A stretch of DNA of 64,000 nt from NCBI RefSeq assembly GCF_004214895.1, contig NZ_CP035952.1, forward strand, positions 372,001-436,000, given 5' to 3'. Positions within the stretch are counted from its first letter, which is position 1, and each line of letters starts with the position of its first letter. Made by a program: the position numbers and the translations under genes. The notes below the pieces were generated by a model. It was given only the letters and a program-made list of their open reading frames with translations, did not search any database and had not been told where the DNA came from. The DNA comes from Pseudomonas tructae. GTDB lineage: Bacteria; Pseudomonadota; Gammaproteobacteria; Pseudomonadales; Pseudomonadaceae. Below, piece after piece: positions 8,334-16,788 of the stretch.

Positions 8334-9860
8334 GTGAACAAGACACAAGTGAAAGCGGCATTGCCGCGTGAGTTGCTGGCCTCGGTGGTAGTGTTCCTGG
8401 TCGCCCTGCCCTTGTGCATGGGCATTGCCATCGCCTCGGGCATGCCACCGGCCAAAGGCCTGATTACCGGGATCGTCGGCGGTATCGTGGTCGGTTGGCT
8501 GGCCGGCTCGCCGTTGCAGGTCAGTGGCCCGGCAGCTGGCTTGGCGGTGCTGGTGTTCGAACTGGTGCGCCAGCATGGCGTGGCGATGCTGGGGCCGATC
8601 CTGTTGTTGGCAGGCTTGCTGCAATTGCTCGCCGGGCGCCTGCGCCTGGGCTGCTGGTTCCGGGTGACTGCGCCGGCGGTGGTATACGGCATGCTCGCCG
8701 GCATTGGCGTGCTGATCGTGTTGTCCCAGGTGCATGTGATGTTCGACAGCGCACCGCAGCCCTCGGGCCTGGCCAACCTGCTGGGCTTTGCGGCAACCCT
8801 GACCCAGGCGCTGGAAGGCACCGGCAATGGCTGGCAGGCCGGGCTGCTTGGGCTTGGCACCATCGTCATTATGTGGGGTTGGGAACGCTTGCGCCCGCAG
8901 CCGTTGCGCTTCGTGCCGGGCGCCCTGCTCGGCGTGGCATTGATGACTGTAATCAGCATCTGGCTGGGATTGTCGGTGAACCGCGTCGAGGTTCCCGCGG
9001 ACTTGAGCCAAGCCATCGACTGGCTGCGCCCTACGGACCTGCTCAACCTTGCCGACCCCGGCCTGCTGGTGGCGGCATTCGCCCTGGCTTTCATTGCCAG
9101 CGCCGAAACCCTGCTCTCTGCCGCTGCAGTCGATCGTATGCACAACGGCCAGCGCTCGGACTTTGACCGTGAACTGTCAGCCCAGGGGCTGGGTAACATG
9201 CTCTGCGGGCTACTGGGGGCGCTGCCAATGACCGGGGTGATCGTGCGCAGTTCGGCCAACGTCCAGGCCGGGGCGCAGACGCGCCTGTCGGCGATTCTGC
9301 ATGGCGTCTGGTTGCTGGGGTTCGTGGTGGTGCTGAGCAGTGTGCTGCAGCAGATTCCGGTGGCGAGCCTGGCCGGGGTGCTGGTCTTTACCGGGCTCAA
9401 GCTGGTCGACTTCAAAGCCTTTCGCGGGCTGGGACGCTATGGGCGGATGCCGATGATTACCTATGCGGCGACGGCGTTGGCAATCATCTTCACCGACCTG
9501 CTCACCGGCGTGCTGCTCGGTTTCGCCCTGACCCTGCTGAAGCTGGCGCTCAAGGCCGCACGCCTGAAGATCAGCGTGGTCAGCCTTGAGCAACCGGGCC
9601 ATCTGGAACTGCGCCTGAGCGGTGCGGCAACCTTTCTCAAGGTGCCGGCGCTGGCCCAGGTGCTGGAAGGGATTCCATCCGGGACCACGCTGCATGTGCC
9701 GCTGGCGAACCTCAGCTACATCGACCACTCCTGCCTGGAGCTGCTCGAGGATTGGGGGCGGGCCAATGCCGGCAAGGGGTCGCGGCTGCTGATCGAGCAG
9801 CACCGGCTCAAGCGCCGGGTTGAGGGTCGCGTGCGCACTACGGCTGGCTTGGGGGCTTGA
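8334..9860 (+). CDS. SulP family anion transporter (putative bicarbonate transporter)
   Basis: A 508-residue inner-membrane protein with about ten or more hydrophobic segments, the SulP signature near the N-terminus (LPLCMGIAIASGMPPAKGL), and a STAS-like cytoplasmic tail from about residue 415 (LRLSGAATFLKVPAL, YIDHSCLELL). The GTG at 8334 is chosen because AAGGAG lies eight bases upstream. Sulfate is the classical substrate of the family, but the neighbouring carbonic anhydrase points to bicarbonate, as in cyanobacterial BicA; that part is inference. A REP palindrome follows the stop. Confidence 0.9.
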   Translation: MNKTQVKAALPRELLASVVVFLVALPLCMGIAIASGMPPAKGLITGIVGGIVVGWLAGSPLQVSGPAAGLAVLVFELVRQHGVAMLGPILLLAGLLQLLAGRLRLGCWFRVTAPAVVYGMLAGIGVLIVLSQVHVMFDSAPQPSGLANLLGFAATLTQALEGTGNGWQAGLLGLGTIVIMWGWERLRPQPLRFVPGALLGVALMTVISIWLGLSVNRVEVPADLSQAIDWLRPTDLLNLADPGLLVAAFALAFIASAETLLSAAAVDRMHNGQRSDFDRELSAQGLGNMLCGLLGALPMTGVIVRSSANVQAGAQTRLSAILHGVWLLGFVVVLSSVLQQIPVASLAGVLVFTGLKLVDFKAFRGLGRYGRMPMITYAATALAIIFTDLLTGVLLGFALTLLKLALKAARLKISVVSLEQPGHLELRLSGAATFLKVPALAQVLEGIPSGTTLHVPLANLSYIDHSCLELLEDWGRANAGKGSRLLIEQHRLKRRVEGRVRTTAGLGA

Positions 9861-9868
9861 GGTGATTC

Positions 9869-9919
9869 ATCGCGGGGCAAGTCGAAGCGTCGCACCGCCG
9901 CTTCGACTTGCCCCGCGAT
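9869..9919. repeat. REP-type palindrome with extended arms
   Basis: ATCGCGGGGCAAGTCGAAGCG at the left is mirrored by the matching arm ending CTTGCCCCGCGAT at the right, with a loop of about 9 bases. It shares the GGGGCAAG core of the other REPs but has a GTCGAAGCG inner arm. It sits between convergent genes and may serve as a bidirectional transcript end. Confidence 0.85.
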
Positions 9920-9924
9920 AGGCT

Positions 9925-10572
9925 TCAAGCGCTCTGATCCAGCTCCAACTCCACACCCAGTTGCCGCGACAGGCACGGCCAGCGCTTCCAGGCGGCTCCG
10001 GTATCCGGGCTGCTGAGTTTGTCGCGGTACTGCTCGACCGACTCCAGGGCGAAACTCTCGTCATTGAGCATCTCGTCCACCGAGTGGTGCACCACTTCAT
10101 CGAGCTGGTTGGCGAACGCCTCGCCGATCAACTGGTGGGCGATCAGGTTGGCCACTGTGGTATCCAGCGGGATCAGGGGCTGATTGAAGTGCTTGATGTA
10201 CAGATCGTTAACTTCTTCCACCAATCGATGGGCCAGGTACGCCTCGTCCAGCAGGCAGCCCAGACCCAAGTGGGTAGAGGTGATTGCGGGTGGTTGCAGG
10301 AAGTACTGCTCGGCGATTTTCAGCACCGGTTTGATTTGCGATTCGATGCCTGCTTCGCGGGCAACGTCGTTGGCCGCTTCCAGCAGCTCAGGAACTTGAT
10401 CGATGTAAGCGCCGACAAAGCGGGCCAGGGCGCCATTGGCGTCGGCTTCTGGCAGATGAATCGAAGGATGCAGGTGAGGCAGCTGTTTTTCGAGTTGCTC
10501 TTTGAGTTGGCCGGTTTCGGTCTCATGTTGACGGGCACGGGTGATCTGCTCGCGCAAAGCGGCGATGTTCAT
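9925..10572 (-). CDS. Conserved hypothetical protein near the cox locus
   Basis: A 215-residue, mostly helical, acidic protein without signal peptide or membrane segment. The N-terminal 40 residues (REQITRARQHETETGQLKEQ) look like a coiled coil. I do not recognise a domain. The ATG at 10572 has CTGGAG upstream and is preferred over an upstream start that adds nine residues. It diverges from coxB, with the two starts about 370 bases apart, and converges on the SulP gene. I recall an uncharacterised protein at the same place in other Pseudomonas genomes. Function unknown. Confidence 0.75.
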   Translation of the reverse strand: MNIAALREQITRARQHETETGQLKEQLEKQLPHLHPSIHLPEADANGALARFVGAYIDQVPELLEAANDVAREAGIESQIKPVLKIAEQYFLQPPAITSTHLGLGCLLDEAYLAHRLVEEVNDLYIKHFNQPLIPLDTTVANLIAHQLIGEAFANQLDEVVHHSVDEMLNDESFALESVEQYRDKLSSPDTGAAWKRWPCLSRQLGVELELDQSA

Positions 10573-10940
10573 GACAACTCCAGGGTAAAGGCGTGACAAA
10601 CGGAAGACATAAGGTAGCTCGGATACAAAAATGGCTAAGACGCATTTTGCATAACCATTAATAGATTAATATTCGTCGATTATATCGAAGTGCCATCATT
10701 GTGCCCCAGGCCAGGTAATTCGCGGCTTCGCGCGCAAACGTTCAACTTCTGCCGATGTTTTGTCTGCGCGCATTGCCAGGCGAGGGTCGCTGTCTATACT
10801 CCGGTTTGAAAGTGATTCGCTGATGAGGCCCGACTGCAGTTCGCAGGGGCTCGGTCGTCGAAGTTCGCAGTCTTGGCCGCCGTACCCTTAGCCGTAGGTC
10901 CACGCCTCCGGGATAACAAGAACGATAAGGGGAACCCGCA
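10573..10940. other. Intergenic region upstream of the cox operon
   Basis: This 368-base gap separates divergent genes. It holds an AT-rich stretch at about 10640-10690, the candidate cox promoter at 10773-10800, and a long G+C-rich leader of about 130 bases before coxB. No ORF with coding character was seen here. Confidence 0.6.
10773..10800 (+). promoter_or_regulatory. Candidate sigma-70/sigma-S promoter of the cox operon
   Basis: TTGCCA (10773-10778) is spaced 16 bases from TATACT (10795-10800). The base before the -10 is C, giving CTATACT, the form favoured by RpoS. Predicted transcription start is near 10807, leaving a leader of about 134 bases. Starvation and RpoS control of the aa3/caa3 oxidase is known in P. 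aeruginosa, which fits. Confidence 0.55.
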
Positions 10941-12068
10941 ATGATGCGACATCCACATGTCTGGATGGGCCTCCTGTTGTGGTCGGTATTCGGTCAGGCG
11001 CACGCCGCCTGGACCGTTAACATGGCGCCAGGGGCGACTGAAGTCAGCAACGCAGTGTTCGACCTGCACATGACCATTTTCTGGATCTGCGTGATCATCG
11101 GCCTGGTGGTCTTTGGCGCAATGTTCTGGTCGATGATCATTCACCGTCGCTCCACCGGCCAGCAGCCTGCGCATTTTCACGAGCACACCTGGGTCGAGAT
11201 CATGTGGACGGTTGTGCCGTTCCTGATCCTGGTGGCCATGGCCATCCCGGCGACCAAGACTCTGATCGATATCTACGATGCCAGCGAGTCTGACGTCGAT
11301 ATCCAGGTCACCGGCTATCAGTGGAAGTGGCATTACAAATACCTGGGCCAGGATGTTGAATTCTTCAGCAACCTGGCCACCCCTGCCGATCAGATCCACA
11401 ACAAAGCCCCCAAGGACGAGCACTACCTGCTCGAAGTCGACCAGCCGCTGGTGCTGCCGGTGGGCGCCAAGGTGCGCTTTCTGGTAACTGCCGCGGACGT
11501 TATCCACTCCTGGTGGGTACCGGCCTTCGCGGTCAAGCGTGATGCCATCCCCGGCTTCGTCAACGAAGCCTGGACCCGGGTCGAGAAGCCCGGCATCTAC
11601 CGCGGCCAGTGCACCGAGCTGTGCGGCAAGGACCACGGTTTCATGCCGGTGGTGGTCGAGGTCAAGTCCAAGGCCGACTACGACACCTGGCTCGGCGAGC
11701 GCAAGGCCGAAGCCGCCAAGCTCAAGGAGCTGACCAGCAAGGAATGGACCCTGCAAGAGCTGGTCGAGCGCGGCGACAAGGTCTACCACACCACCTGCGT
11801 GGCCTGTCACCAGGCCGAAGGCCAGGGCTTGCCGCCAATGTTCCCGGCACTCAAGGGCTCGAAAATCGCCACCGGGCCGAAGCAAGACCACCTGAGCATC
11901 GTCTTCCACGGCAAGCCGGGCACGGCCATGGCTGCCTTCGGCAAACAGCTCTCGGAAGTCGATATCGCCGCTGTTGTGACCTATGAACGCAATGCCTGGG
12001 GCAACAACAAGGGCGACATGGTCACGCCAAAAGATGTGCTGGCGATCAAACAGGCTGAAAGCAAATGA
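10941..12068 (+). CDS. coxB: Cytochrome c oxidase subunit II with fused cytochrome c domain
   Basis: A 375-residue subunit carrying electrons from cytochrome c to subunit I. After a signal peptide (residues 1-23) and two transmembrane segments comes the CuA cupredoxin domain with CTELCGKDHGFM (Cys224, Cys228, His232, Met235). The C-terminal third is a cytochrome c domain with CVACH (haem ligation at Cys286, Cys289, His290) and a later GTAMAAFG Met ligand. The fusion makes this a caa3-type oxidase. AAGGGGA precedes the ATG. First gene of coxB-coxA-ctaG-coxC. Confidence 0.96.
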   Translation: MMRHPHVWMGLLLWSVFGQAHAAWTVNMAPGATEVSNAVFDLHMTIFWICVIIGLVVFGAMFWSMIIHRRSTGQQPAHFHEHTWVEIMWTVVPFLILVAMAIPATKTLIDIYDASESDVDIQVTGYQWKWHYKYLGQDVEFFSNLATPADQIHNKAPKDEHYLLEVDQPLVLPVGAKVRFLVTAADVIHSWWVPAFAVKRDAIPGFVNEAWTRVEKPGIYRGQCTELCGKDHGFMPVVVEVKSKADYDTWLGERKAEAAKLKELTSKEWTLQELVERGDKVYHTTCVACHQAEGQGLPPMFPALKGSKIATGPKQDHLSIVFHGKPGTAMAAFGKQLSEVDIAAVVTYERNAWGNNKGDMVTPKDVLAIKQAESK

Positions 12069-12120
12069 GCCGGGGTGAGGCGTATTCGCGCACCGGCCAC
12101 CGGACTGCAGGAGACAGGAC

Positions 12121-13710
12121 ATGAGCGCAGTGATCGACGACCACAGCCACGGTCATGAGCACGCCCACGGGCCGGCCAAGGGCCTGATGCGCTGGGTGCT
12201 GACCACCAACCACAAAGACATTGGCACCATGTACCTGTGGTTCAGTTTCATGATGTTCCTGCTGGGCGGCTCGTTCGCCATGGTGATCCGCGCCGAGCTG
12301 TTCCAGCCTGGCCTGCAGATCGTCCAGCCGGAGTTCTTCAACCAGATGACCACCATGCATGGTCTGGTGATGGTCTTCGGTGCGGTGATGCCGGCCTTCG
12401 TCGGCCTGGCCAACTGGATGATCCCGCTGATGGTCGGCGCGCCGGACATGGCTCTGCCACGGATGAACAACTTCAGCTTCTGGCTATTGCCCGCAGCGTT
12501 CCTGCTATTGGTATCGACCCTGTTCATGCCGGGCGGCGGGCCGAACTTCGGCTGGACCTTCTACGCCCCGCTCTCGACCACTTACGCACCGGAAAGCGTG
12601 ACCTTCTTCATCTTCGCCATTCACCTCATGGGTATCAGTTCGATCATGGGCGCGATCAACGTCATCGCCACCATCCTCAACCTGCGCGCCCCGGGCATGA
12701 CCCTGATGAAGATGCCGCTGTTCGTCTGGACCTGGCTGATCACCGCCTTCCTGCTGATCGCGGTGATGCCGGTACTGGCGGGTGTGGTGACCATGATGCT
12801 GATGGACATCCACTTCGGCACCAGCTTCTTCAGCGCCGCCGGCGGCGGTGACCCGGTGTTGTTCCAGCATGTGTTCTGGTTCTTCGGTCACCCCGAGGTG
12901 TACATCATGATCCTGCCGGCGTTCGGCGCGGTCAGTTCGATCATCCCGGCGTTCTCGCGCAAGCCGTTGTTTGGCTATACCTCGATGGTCTACGCCACCG
13001 GGGCGATTGCCTTCCTGTCGTTCATCGTCTGGGCTCACCACATGTTCGTGGTCGGCATTCCGGTGGTTGGCGAGCTGTTCTTCATGTACGCCACCATGCT
13101 GATCGCGGTGCCGACCGGGGTGAAGGTGTTCAACTGGGTCAGCACCATGTGGGAAGGCTCGCTGACCTTCGAAACACCGATGCTGTTCGCCATCGCCTTT
13201 GTCATCCTGTTCACCATCGGCGGCTTCTCCGGGCTGATGCTGGCCATTGCCCCGGCGGACTTCCAGTACCACGACACCTACTTCGTGGTTGCCCACTTCC
13301 ACTATGTGCTGGTGCCCGGGGCGATCTTCGGCATCTTTGCCTCGGCCTACTATTGGCTGCCGAAGTGGACCGGGCATATGTACGACGAAACCCTGGGCAA
13401 GCTGCACTTCTGGTTGTCGTTCATTGGCATGAACATGGCCTTTTTCCCCATGCATTTTGTGGGGCTGGCGGGCATGCCGCGCAGGATTCCGGACTACAAC
13501 CTGCAGTTCGCCGACTTCAACATGATCTCGTCGATTGGTGCCTTTACCTTCGGCGCCACGCAGATCTTCTTCCTGTTCATCGTCATCAAGTGCATTCGCG
13601 GTGGCGCCCCGGCGCCGGCCAAGCCCTGGGATGGCGCTGAAGGGCTGGAGTGGTCGGTGCCATCACCGGCGCCTTATCACACCTTCCAGACCCCACCGGA
13701 AGTGAAATGA
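12121..13710 (+). CDS. coxA: Cytochrome c oxidase subunit I
   Basis: A 529-residue, 12-helix haem-copper oxidase subunit, inner membrane. It carries the CuB ligand and cross-link motif HPEVY (His257, Tyr261), the two-histidine AHHMF block and HDTYFVVAHFHYVL for the haem a and a3 histidines, and the K- and D-channel type motifs of the A1 class. A histidine-rich N-terminus (DDHSHGHEHAH) precedes the first helix, a small oddity that could bind metal. It follows coxB by 52 bases, with CAGGAG-like sequence upstream of the ATG. Confidence 0.97.
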   Translation: MSAVIDDHSHGHEHAHGPAKGLMRWVLTTNHKDIGTMYLWFSFMMFLLGGSFAMVIRAELFQPGLQIVQPEFFNQMTTMHGLVMVFGAVMPAFVGLANWMIPLMVGAPDMALPRMNNFSFWLLPAAFLLLVSTLFMPGGGPNFGWTFYAPLSTTYAPESVTFFIFAIHLMGISSIMGAINVIATILNLRAPGMTLMKMPLFVWTWLITAFLLIAVMPVLAGVVTMMLMDIHFGTSFFSAAGGGDPVLFQHVFWFFGHPEVYIMILPAFGAVSSIIPAFSRKPLFGYTSMVYATGAIAFLSFIVWAHHMFVVGIPVVGELFFMYATMLIAVPTGVKVFNWVSTMWEGSLTFETPMLFAIAFVILFTIGGFSGLMLAIAPADFQYHDTYFVVAHFHYVLVPGAIFGIFASAYYWLPKWTGHMYDETLGKLHFWLSFIGMNMAFFPMHFVGLAGMPRRIPDYNLQFADFNMISSIGAFTFGATQIFFLFIVIKCIRGGAPAPAKPWDGAEGLEWSVPSPAPYHTFQTPPEVK

Positions 13711-13735
13711 ACGGCTCAGGCCCGAGGATACAGCC

Positions 13736-14305
13736 ATGAGTGAAGGGACCTCGCTCAAGCGCCTGGTGTGGCGGCTGATGCTGCTGACCGTGGTGATGTT
13801 CGCCTTCGGCTTTGCCCTGGTGCCGATCTACGACGTGATGTGCAAAGCCTTCGGCATCAACGGCAAGACCGGCGGGCAGTATGAAGGCACCCAGGTCAGT
13901 GACATGAACCGCACGGTGAAGGTGCAGTTCATGTCGACCAACGCCAGCGACATGGTCTGGGATTTTTACTCCACCGCCGACCAGATCGACGTCAATCCGG
14001 GGGCGGTCAACCAGATGGTCTTCATTGCCCGTAATCCGACCGATAAACCCATGAGCGCCCAGGCCATCCCCAGCATCACCCCGGCCGAGGCGGCGGCGTA
14101 TTTCCACAAGACCGAATGCTTCTGCTTTACCCAGCAGGTGCTGCAGCCGGGCGAGCGCATCGAAATGCCGGTGCGATTCATCGTCGACCGCGACCTGCCC
14201 AAAGATGTGAAACACCTGACGCTGGCTTACACGCTGTTCGATATCACCGCTCGCCACCCGCCGGTTGCACACCTGGCGGACCCGGTTGCACAGGGCGCCC
14301 GATAA
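13736..14305 (+). CDS. ctaG: Cytochrome c oxidase assembly protein CtaG (Cox11)
   Basis: A 189-residue copper chaperone delivering copper to CuB of subunit I. One N-terminal membrane anchor (about residues 12-30) is followed by a periplasmic immunoglobulin-like domain with the Cox11 copper motif ECFCF. GAGGATACAGCC precedes the ATG. It sits between coxA and coxC, the usual Pseudomonas order. Typical length for the family. Confidence 0.94.
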   Translation: MSEGTSLKRLVWRLMLLTVVMFAFGFALVPIYDVMCKAFGINGKTGGQYEGTQVSDMNRTVKVQFMSTNASDMVWDFYSTADQIDVNPGAVNQMVFIARNPTDKPMSAQAIPSITPAEAAAYFHKTECFCFTQQVLQPGERIEMPVRFIVDRDLPKDVKHLTLAYTLFDITARHPPVAHLADPVAQGAR

Positions 14306-14318
14306 GGAGAACACCACG

Positions 14319-15206
14319 ATGGCTTCCCATGAGCACTATTACGTCCCGGCGCAAAGCAAGTGGCCGATCATTGCCACGGTCGGCATGTTCATCACGGTGT
14401 TCGGCCTGGGCACCTGGTTCAATGACCTCAAGGCCGGGCGGCCGGAGTCCCATGGGCCGTGGATTTTTTTCTTCGGTGCGTTGTGCCTGGCCTACATGCT
14501 GTTCGGCTGGTTTGGCGCGGTGGTCAAGGAGAGCCGCGCCGGGCTCTACAGCCCACAGCTGGACCGCTCGTTCCGCTGGGGCATGTCCTGGTTCATCTTC
14601 TCCGAGGTGATGTTCTTCATCGCCTTTTTCGGCGCCCTGTTCTATGTGCGTAACCTGGCCGGCCCCTGGCTCGGTGGGGAAGGCGCCAAGGGTGTGGCGC
14701 ACATGCTCTGGCCGAATTTCGAGTTCTCCTGGCCGCTGCTGCATACGCCGGACCCGAAATTGTTCCCGCCGCCCAAGGACATCATCGACCCCTGGCACTT
14801 GCCGTTGATCAACACCATTTTGCTGGTCAGCTCCAGTGTCACCATCACCATCGCCCACCATGCCCTGCGCAAGAACCACCGTGGAGCGCTGAAGGCCTGG
14901 TTGGCGTTGACCATCCTCCTCGGCCTGAGCTTCCTGGTACTGCAGGCATACGAGTATCACGAAGCCTATAACGAGTTGGGCCTGACCCTGGGCTCGGGCA
15001 TTTACGGCGCTACGTTCTTCATGCTCACAGGTTTCCACGGCGCCCACGTGACCATGGGCACCCTGATTTTGATCGTGATGCTGGTACGCATCCTGCGGGG
15101 GCATTTCAACGCCGACAAACACTTCGGCTTCGAGGCGGCCAGCTGGTACTGGCACTTCGTGGATGTGGTCTGGGTGGGGCTGTTTATCTTCGTTTACGTG
15201 CTGTAG
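14319..15206 (+). CDS. coxC: Cytochrome c oxidase subunit III
   Basis: A 295-residue membrane subunit with seven predicted helices and family motifs EVMFFIAFFGALF and TGFHGAHVTMGT, ending WYWHFVDVVWVGLF. The ATG at 14319 follows AAGGAGA at a good spacing; the open frame extends upstream but overlaps ctaG. A large loop between the second and third thirds (about residues 110-150) is longer than in the minimal form. It is the last gene of the cox structural operon and converges on a small twin-transmembrane gene six bases away. Confidence 0.95.
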   Translation: MASHEHYYVPAQSKWPIIATVGMFITVFGLGTWFNDLKAGRPESHGPWIFFFGALCLAYMLFGWFGAVVKESRAGLYSPQLDRSFRWGMSWFIFSEVMFFIAFFGALFYVRNLAGPWLGGEGAKGVAHMLWPNFEFSWPLLHTPDPKLFPPPKDIIDPWHLPLINTILLVSSSVTITIAHHALRKNHRGALKAWLALTILLGLSFLVLQAYEYHEAYNELGLTLGSGIYGATFFMLTGFHGAHVTMGTLILIVMLVRILRGHFNADKHFGFEAASWYWHFVDVVWVGLFIFVYVL

Positions 15207-15212
15207 CCGGGT

Positions 15213-15416
15213 TCAGAACGGCGCGTGGGACACCAACTGGCCGCTGTAGAAGCCCCAGGCCACCAGGGCCAGGGTCAAGACGGCCAGGGTGACGCGAACA
15301 GTCAGGGCTTTGAGCAGGCGAGTCGACTGCCCGTCGTCTTTGACCAGAAAGATCAGGCCGCTGAACAGGCTGGCGATGGTCGCCAACAGCATCAGGACGA
15401 TCGCGGCTTTGAGCAT
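15213..15416 (-). CDS. Twin transmembrane protein (DUF2909)
   Basis: A 67-residue protein with two hydrophobic helices (LKAAIVLMLLATIASLFSGL and a second from about residue 43) separated by a short charged loop. This fits the small DUF2909/twin-transmembrane family found beside cytochrome oxidase genes. The ATG at 15416 is preferred; the longer frame up to 15494 would run into the SURF1 start. It is divergent from SURF1, 63 bases apart, and converges on coxC. A role in oxidase assembly or stability is only suggested by location. Confidence 0.8.
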   Translation of the reverse strand: MLKAAIVLMLLATIASLFSGLIFLVKDDGQSTRLLKALTVRVTLAVLTLALVAWGFYSGQLVSHAPF

Positions 15417-15479
15417 GGCGAAACTCCGGGGGGATGCAGTGATGAATACAAGTATAGCGACTGACTTTTCGAGGGCCCG

Positions 15480-16220
15480 GTGAAGCGCTTTCACCCAGGC
15501 CTCGTGCCGACCCTGGTGGTGCTGTTGCTGCTGCCGGGGTTGATTGCGCTCGGCTGCTGGCAGCTCGGGCGCGCTGAACAGAAACGCCAGCTACTGCAGG
15601 CCTACGCCGAGCGCAGCGCCAGCGATGCGGTGGGCAGCGCGCAGTTGCTGCAGATTGATGATCCGGCCTATCGCCGGGTGCACCTGTACGGCCAGTTCGA
15701 TGGCCAACACAGCCTGCTGCTGGATAACCGCATGCGCGACGGCCAGGTTGGCGTTGAGCTGTTGCAACCCTTTCTCGATCAGGCCAGCGGCCTGTGGCTG
15801 TTGATCAATCGCGGCTGGCTGCCCTGGCCGGATCGACGCATCCCCGTGCAATTCAGCACCCCTGAGCAGCCGTTGAGCCTGGATGCCTCGGTGTACGTCG
15901 CACCGGGTGCGACCTTCCAGTTGCATGCCGATCCGCAGGGCGGGAGTTGGCCGCGGCTGATGACTGCCATCGACGCCGGCTCGCTGTGGCCGCAACTGGG
16001 CCGCGAAGGTTTTGTCCATGAATTGCGCCTGGAGCCAGGCCCTGCCAGCTACCGGCTGGACTGGCCAGTGGTGGCGCTGGGGCCGGAAAAACACCTGGGT
16101 TACGCCGTGCAGTGGTTCGCCCTGGCGTTGGCCCTGGTACTGCTCTACCTCTACTTCGGCTGGCATAACAACAAGGAGAAACAGCATGGGAGCCGTCACA
16201 AGTCCACTCAACATGTCTGA
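15480..16220 (+). CDS. SURF1 family cytochrome oxidase assembly protein
   Basis: A 246-residue inner-membrane protein with an N-terminal helix (VPTLVVLLLLPGLIALGCWQ) and a C-terminal helix (WFALALALVLLYLYFGW), bracketing a periplasmic domain. LGCWQLGRAEQK, LLDNRMRDGQVG and LLINRGWLPW are SURF1 signatures. SURF1 proteins help insert haem a into subunit I. The start is GTG at 15480 with GAGGGC upstream. The next gene begins inside it (16186), so the two are coupled. Confidence 0.92.
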   Translation: MKRFHPGLVPTLVVLLLLPGLIALGCWQLGRAEQKRQLLQAYAERSASDAVGSAQLLQIDDPAYRRVHLYGQFDGQHSLLLDNRMRDGQVGVELLQPFLDQASGLWLLINRGWLPWPDRRIPVQFSTPEQPLSLDASVYVAPGATFQLHADPQGGSWPRLMTAIDAGSLWPQLGREGFVHELRLEPGPASYRLDWPVVALGPEKHLGYAVQWFALALALVLLYLYFGWHNNKEKQHGSRHKSTQHV

Positions 16221-16779
16221 AGGCAAGGCGCCGCGCAGTCGGGCGCGCGGTCGCCTGCAACTGTTGCTGATCCTGCTGGTGGTCCTCGGCCCGATGGTCC
16301 TTGCCACCAGCATGTACAAACTCAAGTTCTGGGTACCCGACAGCCGCAGCTACCACGGGGAAATGGTCGGCACCGGCCAGACCCGCGTGGACCTTGGCGT
16401 GCCTGCTGAAGAAGGACGCTGGCAACTGCTGGTGAGCACGCCCGGGGCATGCGGCCTGGACTGTCAGCAACTGGTTTACCTGGCCCGGCAGATCCAGATC
16501 GGTCTGGGCCGCGATGCCAGCCGCGCCAGCCATGCCCTGGCCGCCGCCCAGCCCTTGGCCGGCGACTACCAGGCCAAGCTTGCGCGCGAGTACCCGCAAC
16601 TGCAGCGCTACCCCCTGGACCTTTCGCGTTACGGGGCCGTCAGCCAGGGCAAGCAGGACGCTTTGCTGTGGATCATCGACCCGCACGGCAACCTGGTGCT
16701 GCGCTACGACGCCAGGGTCAAGGGCAAGGACTTGCTCAATGACCTGCGCCATCTGCTGAAGCTGTCCAACATCGGATAG
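16186..16779 (+). CDS. Membrane-anchored Sco/thioredoxin-fold-like protein of the cox cluster
   Basis: A 197-residue protein with one N-terminal helix (about 23-42) and a periplasmic domain. VSTPGACGLDCQQLVYLAR (Cys89, Cys93) resembles the CxxxC metal/redox site of Sco proteins, and LLWIIDPHGNLVLRYD matches the late beta-hairpin of the Sco/TlpA fold. AAGGAG precedes the ATG at 16186; an alternative ATG lies nine codons later. It overlaps the end of SURF1 by 35 bases and is nine bases from ctaA. No haem or strict Sco His is evident. It probably acts in oxidase copper delivery or thiol redox; this is inference. Confidence 0.8.
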   Translation: MGAVTSPLNMSEGKAPRSRARGRLQLLLILLVVLGPMVLATSMYKLKFWVPDSRSYHGEMVGTGQTRVDLGVPAEEGRWQLLVSTPGACGLDCQQLVYLARQIQIGLGRDASRASHALAAAQPLAGDYQAKLAREYPQLQRYPLDLSRYGAVSQGKQDALLWIIDPHGNLVLRYDARVKGKDLLNDLRHLLKLSNIG

Positions 16780-16788
16780 GACATCGCC

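Noticed and set aside
7398..9143. 581-residue open frame antisense to the carbonic anhydrase and SulP genes
   Set aside because: It crosses two well-supported genes and their spacer, is rich in Gln/His/Arg as in frame shadows, and shows no domain.
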